Assembly (NCBI GenBank): GCA_009176605.1
Contig: SEYY01019131.1
Coordinates: forward strand, 1 to 20,000
Length of the DNA stretch: 20,000 nt
Reading direction: 5' to 3'
Source: Armadillidium nasatum
Taxonomy: Eukaryota > Arthropoda > Malacostraca > Isopoda > Armadillidiidae
Shown: in pieces, positions 10,764 through 20,000 of the stretch
Layout of the letters: the number at the start of each line of letters is the position of its first letter
How positions within the stretch are numbered: the stretch's first letter is position 1
Notes under the pieces: model-generated
The model's input: only the letters and a program-made list of their open reading frames with translations
The model's database searches: none
What the model was told of the DNA's origin: nothing
Made by a program: the position numbers and the translations under genes

Positions 10764-10785
10764 GGTTATTTTACGCGAAATAACC
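10764..10785. repeat. Perfect hairpin, 8-bp arms, 6-base loop
   Basis: The arms ggttattt (10764-10771) and aaataacc (10778-10785) flank tacgcg. On both sides lie A8T8-type blocks that can also pair with each other. It lies about 80 bp upstream of the gag start in element orientation, in the transcribed leader. It may be a structured RNA element or may be chance in low-complexity DNA. Confidence 0.6.
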
Positions 10786-10835
10786 CCCCCGCCCAAAAAA
10801 AATTTTTTTTGTTAAGTGAAATATAAAAATGATTA

Positions 10836-11013
<178 letters not shown>

Positions 11014-11171
11014 GTAAATAAATAATTGAAATGAGCTAAACTATAGGTTAGGTCCTGCGATAATAAACTATTTTAACAATTATTATATATAAATGTAAAA
11101 AAAAAAAAGTTATATAAAAAGGCATAGTTTTTGTAGTTACTGCTTCTTGGTTTTCCGTTGGAAGAGTCCTC

Positions 11172-11190
11172 GTCACTCCTGGGGTCACTA
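11172..11190 (-). promoter_or_regulatory. Primer binding site of element A, tRNA-Trp-like
   Basis: The minus strand reads TAGTGACCCCAGGAGTGAC three bases inside the 5' LTR. Its first ten bases differ by one from the start of the tRNA-Trp primer site (TGGTGACCCC) used by CsRn1-like elements; the rest matches only loosely. Position is right for a primer site, so the assignment rests on position and the TGACCCC core. Confidence 0.6.
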
Positions 11191-11193
11191 TTT

Positions 11194-11682
11194 TGTAGTT
11201 GTTGGTTGCATGTGGAGGATTGGATTAAAACAATATTGAGTGTTCGTGTCTCTTTATTCGTGAGACAAGAGGACAGCAACGATATAAGACCAGGACCCAA
11301 TCTGTAGTTAACAGGCCGGCGTGAAACCGCAGCTGAACGCAGAGAGATGGTAATTGTGGAGTTTGGAGCAGTCTTTGCCGAAGGTGTCTACAACTTATCC
11401 TAGCGTCTGTTGGAGCCTCGGTGAGGTTGTATTATGACTGTACGCTGTTTATTGGCGTACTTGTACGAAGAATTAAGTGTTCTTCGTTTAATTCTTTTAG
11501 GAATATAATAATTAATTTGATAAAGTAGGACGGCTAGTCAACAACAGGTCGCACGTAGAACTACAAAGAACGACTTTAGCCTAGGTCGAAATTAATGGTG
11601 TCACTTTAGTTGGATGAGTTGTATTTGGGCCAACCGCTAATGTAGAGTTTTCAGTATATGGACGGAATTGTTCATCCATACA
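11194..11682 (-). repeat. 5' LTR of element A
   Basis: 489 bp, starting tgtagttgttgg and ending catccataca on the plus strand, pairing with the LTR at 6323-6830. It should hold the promoter reading leftwards, and an AATAAA signal lies at 11253-11258. The two copies differ by about 4 percent plus two short length differences. Confidence 0.93.
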
Positions 11683-11686
11683 CTAT
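11683..11686. repeat. Target site duplication CTAT, right copy (element A)
   Basis: Partner of 6319-6322, directly outside the right LTR end of element A. Confidence 0.85.
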
Positions 11687-12466
11687 CTTCGTTCGAGTAG
11701 GACGCTGAATCAGAAAAGTTTTCTCTCGAAGATTTAAAACCTGAAAGGGCCCCTCGTATCGAGCCTGTAGCAGGGCACGATAGGCATCGAGGCGGACGAA
11801 AACATTAGTTCAGGCTGATCGTCTTTCTGTATGAAAGAGTGTGCGCTTTGTGTACGTGTTGGGGAAAGTTTCCATGAAGACAAACACTGGCGGAGGCGAG
11901 AAAGATATGTGAAAGGATCTGAAGAATGGTAAGAACGCAAAAGGTCAAAGATCTTACCAAGGTGACGGAGGGAAGACCCATAGACCAGTTCGGACGAAGT
12001 TGAATTGAGATCCTCTTTCATGGCAGAGCGGATGCATAGGAGGACGAAAGGCAGAGCTTCAGTCTACAATTTAATTAATTTAAATCATTGAGAGAGCATC
12101 AGCGGTGTTGTTGTCCACGCCATGAAATGTTTTATGTCGGTGGTGAACTGTGATACATACTCCAAATGACGTGCCTCACGTGGAGAATGCCGTTAGTGAC
12201 GAAATTTCTTCGCAAACGAGATCGGATTATAATCTGTCAAGATTTGGAAAGAACGACCCTTGAGAAAGTAGCGAAAATGACAGAAAGAGAGGTAGATGGC
12301 AAGACGTTCGCAACTGAAAACACTGTACCTTATTTCAACTGGTTGAAGTTTCTTGGAAAAGAAAGAAAGAGGTACCCAAATTCCTTCCTGGTATTGCTGC
12401 AGGACACTTCCCACTGTAAAATCCGATGCGTCTACCTGAAGGCGAGTAAGAGCAGATTATTGTGAG

Positions 12467-12471
12467 TAAAC
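12467..12471. repeat. Target site duplication TAAAC, left copy (copia)
   Basis: TAAAC here and at 17071-17075 flank the two copia LTR ends. A five-base duplication is standard for Ty1/copia. Confidence 0.92.
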
Positions 12472-12716
12472 TGTTAAAGTAAATCTTTTAGTTTAGTTTA
12501 ATTAACAACCCATTCGAAGTAAATAAAACACTTTGTAATATAACATGTTTACTTAGAGAAAAGAAAAAATATCATAGGTTATGTTACATACTTGCTTGGT
12601 TAGTAACAACAAAAAAAAGATGGCCAAGTTGCCAGATTATTCTTTACATGATAAATAGTAGCTAAATAAAAAAAATACTCTATAAAAATAATGAATAAAC
12701 AATATTTTCTTCAACA
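12472..12716 (-). repeat. 3' LTR of the copia element
   Basis: 245 bp, tgttaaagtaaa to cttcaaca on the plus strand, near-identical to 16826-17070. Bounded by TG...CA with the inverted ends TGTT/AACA. Confidence 0.96.
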
Positions 12717-12725
12717 CTCTCCCTT
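12717..12725 (-). promoter_or_regulatory. Polypurine tract of the copia element
   Basis: AAGGGAGAG on the minus strand lies immediately against the 3' LTR, the expected place for the plus-strand primer. Confidence 0.8.
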
Positions 12726-12799
12726 ATTGTTTATTCTATAAAGGCTAGTCCATTCCTAATTTTTCATTCAGGATCATGAGTCTTGGCTTGTGTAGTGGC

Positions 12800-13205
12800 T
12801 TTGTGAGTCCATCTGCAAGTTGATTTTCACTGCTAACCTTAAGTACCTCAATTTCATCATTCTGAACTTTTTCTCTGACAAAGAAATGGCGTACCTTTAT
12901 ATGTTTAGTTCTTTTGTGAAATTCTGGATTCTTGCTGAGTTTGATTGCTGCTTCATTGTCAATCCAAAGAGTGGGCTTCTTGTAAACTTTTGTGATCTCT
13001 CCTAGAAGTCGATGAATCCAAACAATTTCCTTTGTTGCTTCACTAGCTGCCATAATTTCAGCTTCTGTTGTTGAAATTGCAACTGAGCTTTGTTTCTGAC
13101 TAGTCCATGAAATTGCACCTCCAGCATATAAACATACAATTCCAGTTGTTGAATGTCCTGTTTTCTGGTCTCCAGCATGATCTGCATCACTGTATCCTTC
13201 TAGAT
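12800..13205 (-). pseudogene. RNase H domain of the copia element
   Basis: Typical copia RNase H: LEGYSDADHAGD, STTGIVCLYAGGAISWTSQK, QSSVAISTTEAEIMAASEAT, TLWIDNEAAIKLSKNPEFHK, RTKHIKVRHFFVRE and NQLADGLTKPL. All acidic landmark segments (DAD, EAE, DNEA, ADGLTK) are visible. It is the last domain of the polyprotein. Confidence 0.93.
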
Positions 13206-13379
13206 GATTCTGTTCACTATTACTTCTATAAATGATACCTTTTTCCAGAGTACCTTTCAAGTATCTAAACACTCTTTTAACTTTTGTAATATCTTCTTTT
13301 GATGGATTATCTACACTTCTGGCAAGATAACTGACAAGTAAAAGCAATATCTGGTCTTGTTCCTGTTGCTAGATATAGA

Positions 13380-14180
13380 AGAGCTCCTATAGCTGATCTG
13401 TAAGGAAAACTCTCCCTGGTTTCAATGTCATGTGTAACTTTATCTTTTATAATTGGAGTTGACACAGCATTGCAATTTTCCATACCAAATTCTTTTACTA
13501 TTTTCTTTGTGTAATATGATTGACTGATTTTCTTTGAACCATCACTTCTTGATTCAATTTCAATTCCTAAAAAATAAGTTGCAGGTTTATATGTAATTTT
13601 AAATTCTTTCTTTAATTCTTCTAAGAAATTTTGTGATTCTTCATGACTTGTTGATGCAACTAATCCATCATCAACATATAATGCAAGTAATATCTTATGT
13701 CCATTCTGGTCTCTTATATATAGACATGGGTCAGCTGTACTTCTTACAAAATTCAGTTTTGAAAGGAATTTTCCAAATCGTTCATTCCAACATCTGGGTG
13801 CCTGTTTAAGCCCATACAAACTGCGTTTCAATTTGCATACTTTGGTTGTCCCATCTTCAAAACCTTCAGGTTGTTTCATATATATTTCTTCTAATAAGTT
13901 TCCATAAAGAAATGCTGTTGATACATCAAACTGCATCAAGAAACATATTTTCTTTAGCTGCTACACTTATTAATGTTCTCACAGTACTCTTGTTTGCTAC
14001 TGGACTAAATGTTTGTTCATAATCAATACCCTTGCTTTGACTATAACCTTTTGCAACTAATCTTGCTTTAAATTTGTCAATTGTTCCATCTGAGTTTTCT
14101 TTTATTTTGTAAACCCATTTACTTGCAATTGCTTTTCTTCCTGGTGGCAGTTCAACTAGTTCCCATGTTTGGTTTTCTTT
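13380..14180 (-). pseudogene. Reverse transcriptase of the copia element
   Basis: RVT_2-type RT: WELVELPPGRKAIASKWVYK, FKARLVAKGYSQSKGIDYEQ, TFSPVANKSTVRTLISVAA, QFDVSTAFLYGNLLEEIYMK, QPEGFEDGTTKVCKLKRSLY, GLKQAPRCWNERF, and the catalytic LALYVDDGLVAS (aspartates coded near 13667-13672), then SAIGALLYLATGTRPDIAF. These are the standard copia RT blocks in order. The region is broken. Confidence 0.93.
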
Positions 14181-14379
14181 CAATGATTGCAATTCATTTT
14201 TCATTGAATTGATCCAATTTTTCTTTTGTTTACTTTCCATAGCTTCACTATAATTTTCTGGTTCTTTCATATCTTCTGATAAATACATACTGTAATCATC
14301 AAATCTTGATGGTTTTGTAATTGTTGTTCTATTTCTTAATATTCTTGTATTTATTGTGCTATCCTGTTCTATAATTTCT

Positions 14380-14465
14380 TCTGTTTCTGAATCAGATACT
14401 ATTTCTGTATCAGATTCTGTTTCTGAATCAGATTCTATTTCTGTATCAGATTCTGTTTCTGTATG
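14380..14465 (-). repeat. 18/36-bp tandem repeat coding acidic residues in the copia integrase-RT linker
   Basis: Nearly five 18-bp units alternating between two types (tctgtttctgaatcagat and tctatttctgtatcagat on the plus strand), forming a 36-bp higher-order repeat. On the minus strand it is in frame and encodes runs such as ETESDTEIESDSETESDTEI, a hexapeptide Ser/Asp/Glu/Thr repeat. It lies between the integrase and RT parts, where copia polyproteins have a flexible, variable linker. Confidence 0.85.
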
Positions 14466-14779
14466 AAATGGATTTAACCTAATTTCATAATTGCTATCTT
14501 CCAATTTTGTGTTTTCTTCACCTAATATTGGAGGGGAAAGTTCTTCTTTTTCAAAAATTACATCTCTACTTCTGAATATTGAGTTATTTTTCAGATCATA
14601 AATTCTATAACTTTCATCACTTTCATACCCAATTAACACACCTGATCTTGCCTTTGGGTCCAGTTTTCTTCTTTTTTGATCTGGAATCCAACCACTGCAT
14701 GGAGTTCCAATTATGCGTAAATGCTTAATTCTGGGTTTTTTATCATACCATATTTCATAAGGCGTTTTCTCATCAATTG

Positions 14780-15385
14780 ATGATTTTCCAGTCCTGTTAA
14801 GAATATATGCTGCTGTGTTAATTAATTCTGCCCAACACTTTTGTGGAAATTTTGCTTTTGAATACATAAGGGATCTGGCTACTTCAACTAACGTTCTATT
14901 TTCTTTTTCTGCACCTCCATTCTGTTGTGAAGTGTAGGGTGTTGTTAGTCTTTGTCTCACACCATATTTCTGTAAGAGTTTTCTTATAGATTGATTATTA
15001 AATTCTAAAGCATTATCACTCAGGAATTCTTTGAATGGGTGCCCCTGTACTCTTGCTTCTGTGAGTATCTGCTTTAGCTTTTCTATAACTTCTGATTTTT
15101 CTTTAATAAAATATACAAATCTCATTTTTGAAAAATCATCCTTGAAGCATACAAAATATCTATAACCTGAATAAGATGTCACTTGAAATGGTCCACATAC
15201 ATCTGCATATAACAATTCTCCTCTTTTTTTGAGCTGTTGGCCTTTTACCAAACTTCTGACGATGCATTTTTCCATTTATACATCCTGAACAATTTTTGTC
15301 ATCAAGGCAAGTTTCAATGTTTAGCTCTCTTTTGATCAAGTTTCTTATGTGTCGTCTATCCTGATGTCCCATTCTTTCATGATAT
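14780..15385 (-). pseudogene. Integrase of the copia element (zinc finger and catalytic core)
   Basis: The gag-pre-integrase zinc finger YHERMGHQDRRHIRNLIKRE with CSGC (His, His, Cys, Cys coded at 15280-15381) is followed by the core: Asp in LLYADVCGPF, Asp in FKEFLSDNALEFNN and Glu in QQNGGAEKENRTLVEVARS, coded near 15203, 15017 and 14909. The next motifs, FPQKCWAELINTAAYILNRT and KTPYEIWYDKKP, are typical of copia. The enzyme inserts the DNA copy and makes the five-base duplication. Confidence 0.92.
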
Positions 15386-15499
15386 AGCTGCAGCTTATCC
15401 TTTTCTTCTAGGACATTTACTTCTGGTGGTGAAATTCCTGCTTTCATTGCAACTTTGAATAGGCCTTCATTTGGTCTACGATAGCCACAAAAATAGTTT

Positions 15500-15840
15500 T
15501 TTCTATCTACCATAAAACTACATTTGGTAGGTCCAGAAATAAATTTGCTACATGGATGTTTATCATGTGCTGCTAATACTGAAAATAAATTTTTCCTTAA
15601 TATCAGGAACATGCCAAACATCATTCAAAAATAATTGAGATATTTTTCCATTTACTAATGATTCTTACCTCAATTAATCCATGTCCTAACACATTTGCCT
15701 TCCTGACCATTTGCTGACTTAATTAACTTTGACGATATTATTAAACTCATTATAAGTTTTAAAGTAACTTCGCTCATTTGTTATATGTTTTGTAGCTCCA
15801 TTATCAAAATACCAATTTTCTTTATCATCTTCTTCAGAAA
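15500..15840 (-). pseudogene. Protease region of the copia element
   Basis: The minus strand shows WYFDNGATKHIT in the position of the copia protease active-site block (WxxDSGAxxHxT), followed by the RSYFKTYNEF strand. This domain would process the polyprotein. Confidence 0.75.
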
Positions 15841-15976
15841 TAAATACTGTATCATCTACAGCTAGCGTAAACACATTAATTTCTGTATTATCTTTTAGAT
15901 TACTCATATTTCCAGGCTTTACTCTTCTTTCTGACTTTGTTTGCTTTTCAGGTTTACCATCTGCAATCCATTTTCT

Positions 15977-16740
15977 GCAATCTTGGATCCAGTGACCTTT
16001 TTTGTGGCAAGAATGGCATGGATATTTCTGACATTTATCCATTGTTTTGCTTTCTCTATGATTTTTCTTTATCATCACAAGAGCTTCATGATTTACTAAT
16101 TCAGCCTTTGATGCCATTTTATTTGCTTCTGTGCATAGCCAATTTACCAAATTATCTATGTTTCTTTCTTTATTATTAGTATGTTACCATAAGCCAAGTA
16201 GTTTGAAAGTTTGAATATTCTTTTGGTAGAATTTCAAAAATTTTGCAAATAAGAAATATCTGTGGTAATGCACTTTCCTTCTTCTCTTGAAGTTTCACAA
16301 TTTCTTCTTGAAGACTACTCCAAAGCTGTCTTATTGAAGATAAATTACCAGCCATATCCAATTTCTCATTCCATTTGTGGGCAAAGAAATTTGAACATAT
16401 ATCATAGACTTTGTTCTCCTCAACACCCGCAAAGAGATTATGAAGTTCCTTCCATACTTCATCTGCCTTCATCAGATTTCTTATCTGAGCTCTAACATTT
16501 TGGCTAAGGGTTGAAACTAACAAAAACATTACATCTGATTGTGTTTTGTTGAATTTTTCTAATTTCTTTCTGTACACATTTCTCTCTTCAACTGTGGCTG
16601 TACTTCTGGGTTCTTGTGGTTTTTCTAATTTTCCATTGATTGCTTCTGTTGCATCTGGAATACCACTCAACTTTATCTGTATAAGATATTTCCAATCATC
16701 CCAATTTCTTTTGCCATTGAAGAGGATCAATTTTGTGTAC
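15977..16740 (-). pseudogene. Gag region of the copia element with CCHC zinc knuckle
   Basis: The N-terminal part has ILFNGKRNWDDWKYLIQIKL, the standard opening of copia Gag (LFNGxNYxxWK), then SDVMFLLVSTLSQNVRAQIR, ADEVWKELHNLF and the SxxLPxxY-like ILPKEYSNFQTTW, all typical of this UBN2-type Gag. The zinc knuckle CHSCHKKGHWIQDC (Cys-x2-Cys-x4-His-x4-Cys) is coded at 15977-16018. Gag packages the element RNA. The region is broken. Confidence 0.9.
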
Positions 16741-16810
16741 TAGGCCTGATTCTTCCATTCTCTTTACTTTACTTCAAACTGGGCTTGCTAATAAGAAACT
16801 AACTTCTAAC

Positions 16811-16825
16811 TACGGACTGCTGCCA
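16811..16825 (-). promoter_or_regulatory. Primer binding site of the copia element, initiator-Met-like
   Basis: TGGCAGCAGTCCGTA follows the 5' LTR with no gap. The first nine bases differ at one position from TGGTAGCAG, the sequence complementary to the 3' end of animal initiator tRNA-Met; the match then fades. Placement is certain, tRNA identity is inference. Confidence 0.6.
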
Positions 16826-17070
16826 TGTTAAAGTAAATCTTTTAGTTTAGTTTAATTAACAACCCATTCGAAGTAAATAAAACACTTTGTAATATAACAT
16901 GTTTACTTAGAGAAAAGGAAAAAATATCATAGGTTATGTTACATACTTGCTTGGTTAGTAACAACAAAAAAAGATGGCCAAGTTGCCAGATTATTCTTTA
17001 CATGATAAATAGTAGCTAAATAAAAAAAATGCTGTATAAAAATAATGAATAAACAATATTTTCTTCAACA
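16826..17070 (-). repeat. 5' LTR of the copia element
   Basis: 245 bp, partner of 12472-12716. Differences are one extra G near 16916, one A fewer in an A run, and two substitutions close together near 17031-17033. Confidence 0.96.
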
Positions 17071-17075
17071 TAAAC
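17071..17075. repeat. Target site duplication TAAAC, right copy (copia)
   Basis: Partner of 12467-12471, directly outside the right copia LTR. Confidence 0.92.
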
Positions 17076-17343
17076 AAGGAGAGTGGCATCGGCCAAAGCG
17101 GACTTCGTATTGTCAAAAGCCTGGCGATCAGCATCCGTTCAAGGTATCTTGGTGGAGTGACCTCTTTTTTCTGTTTGAAAAGAGATGCAAGAGGTGAAAG
17201 AAGCGCTGCTGCCGAAGGGATGAACCGATGATAGAAAGTTATCATCCCCAAAAATTGGCGAAGTTGACGCTGTGGCTCCGGAAGGGGAATATCGCGAATA
17301 GCAGAAACACGTTCTTGGAGAGGCAAAACTCCTTTAGGAGAAA
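17071..17343 (-). mobile_element. Gypsy element B, right piece: RT connection region
   Basis: It begins with the TAAAC duplication and continues as aaggagagtggcatcggcc, matching element A near 8670-8695. The minus strand encodes QLRQFLGMITFYHRFIPSAA and ALLSPLASLFKQKKEV, the RT connection of this family, and MPLQERVSAIRDIPLPEP. Similarity to A ends near 17340, where a different sequence begins. The gag and 5' LTR of B are not in the window. Confidence 0.9.
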
Positions 17344-18035
17344 CTTTTCATAATAAATTCTTTATCAAGGTACTCAGACTTCAAAATATCTAACGCAACT
17401 TTATAATTAGGTCCTTCAGGACTAACATGCTTTACCATATCATAAGCAGTATTCCCTAAATTACTAATTAAATGAATAAGTTTCTCTTCATTAGAGTAAA
17501 TATCGTTACTATCAATAAGGGCTTTAAATTTAGCTAAGAGTCGTGAGAAAGCGAATTTGTCATCCTCATCTCTTTCAAATCTACTTATCTGAATGGGGGG
17601 CTCTTTTGTACTCCTATATAAATTTAAACTTGGCCTAGTCCTATCAGGGTTGTTAGAACTAATACTTTCAAAGGGGCTTACTACAGGAGAATCTGATTCT
17701 TCGCTAGCAACAAAGGGAATGCCAGACTTCGCTAAATTATACGCTATTATAGAAATTTTGTCCCCTCTGTATCAATTTTATATTTAAATGATATATCACC
17801 ATCACTAAGGTCAAGTTCACGCAATGAATCAAACTTATATATTGGATAACATATTTTTATCTAATTTCTCTAGGGATTTGAGATAACCGTTTATCTCCAC
17901 TATTTAATCTTTTATAAATGACTGGCCCGAACAAGTTTCAATTTTATTTAAAATCAACCTCACATGATCTTTTAAATCTTCCTTTTCATTAATAAATGAA
18001 CGGTTCAAAGATTGAGATTCTTCCATTTCAGCCAT
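17344..18035 (-). pseudogene. Gag fragment of a BEL/Pao-like element (DUF1759-type)
   Basis: Starting from an ATG at 18033-18035 (MAEMEESQSLNRSF), the minus strand encodes an N-terminal helical part, a Ser/Pro/Asn-rich middle (SDSPVVSPFESISSNN) and a block PIQISRFERDEDDKFAFSRL, FKALIDSNDIYSNEEKLIHL, ISNLGNTAYDMVKH, then PNYKVALDILKSEYLD. This follows the DUF1759 pattern of BEL/Pao Gag (F-x-G/D...F-x-x-F...I-x-N...K-x-x-L-x-x-L...NY-x-x-AL-x-x-L-x-x-x-Y). It is broken at about three places and stops at the junction with element B. A divergent gypsy Gag is the alternative. Confidence 0.65.

Positions 18036-20000
<1,965 letters not shown>

Larger units (their letters stand above)
11683..12471 (-). 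mobile_element. Gypsy element B, middle piece: integrase C-terminal and RNase H remnants
   Basis: It resumes B after element A; its first four bases repeat the CTAT target. On the minus strand it carries MKEDLNSTSSELVYGSSLRH and RGPFRF, equivalent to the integrase C-terminal region of A, and MGSVLQQYQEGIWVPLSFFS with FSCERLAIYLSF, equivalent to RNase H. It is shorter than the matching part of A and broken. It ends at the copia insertion, and matching sequence continues at 17076. Confidence 0.88.
12472..17070 (-). mobile_element. Ty1/copia LTR retrotransposon with both LTRs, young but broken
   Basis: An element of 4599 bp on the minus strand with two 245-bp LTRs (TGTTGAAG...CTTTAACA in element orientation), a TAAAC target duplication, a primer site next to the right LTR and a polypurine tract next to the left one. 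The coding order right to left is Gag with zinc knuckle, protease, integrase, RT and RNase H; integrase before RT marks it as copia. LTRs differ by two substitutions and two single-base indels, so insertion is recent, yet the coding part is interrupted at about five or six places. It is inserted in element B. Confidence 0.95.

Noticed and set aside
17593-17787. Plus-strand frame of 64 codons
   Set aside because: It is opposite the BEL/Pao-like gag fragment and has no recognisable content.

Overview
The window is AT-rich eukaryotic intergenic DNA built almost entirely of LTR retrotransposon fossils. I see no host gene, tRNA, rRNA or CRISPR array. The mix of Ty3/gypsy, Ty1/copia and BEL/Pao elements, and especially a gypsy family with a CHCC-type Gag zinc knuckle and a tRNA-Trp-like primer site (CsRn1-like), points to an invertebrate animal, most likely an arthropod. 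This is inference from transposon content; the species cannot be named from the sequence.

Layout. (1) 1 to about 3957, minus strand: a Ty3/gypsy element (called C here), cut by the left window edge inside integrase, with RNase H, RT, protease, gag-like region, a tRNA-Leu primer site and a putative 5' LTR in that order. (2) 3958-5446: AT and GA microsatellites around a GC-richer unassigned segment with a 50-bp tandem repeat. (3) about 5447-17343: one nested block. An old, partial gypsy copy (B) lies in three pieces (about 5447-6322, 11683-12471, 17071-17343). Into it have landed a near full-length relative of the same family (A, 6323-11682, 4-bp target duplication CTAT) and a Ty1/copia element (12472-17070, 5-bp target duplication TAAAC). 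All lie on the minus strand. (4) 17344-18035: a decayed gag fragment that looks like BEL/Pao, followed by AT-rich sequence, another AT microsatellite and unassigned DNA to the end.

Order of events. B is oldest, since both others sit inside it. The LTRs of A differ at about 20 positions plus two small indels over about 490 bp (roughly 4 percent by eye). The copia LTRs differ by two substitutions and two single-base indels over 245 bp, so copia is the youngest arrival. All elements are broken. No novel biological system was found; the points worth a second look are the double nesting in one old copy, a young but broken copia, an in-frame poly-asparagine microsatellite in C, acidic tandem repeats in the copia polyprotein, and the unassigned tandem-repeat segment at 4038-4500.
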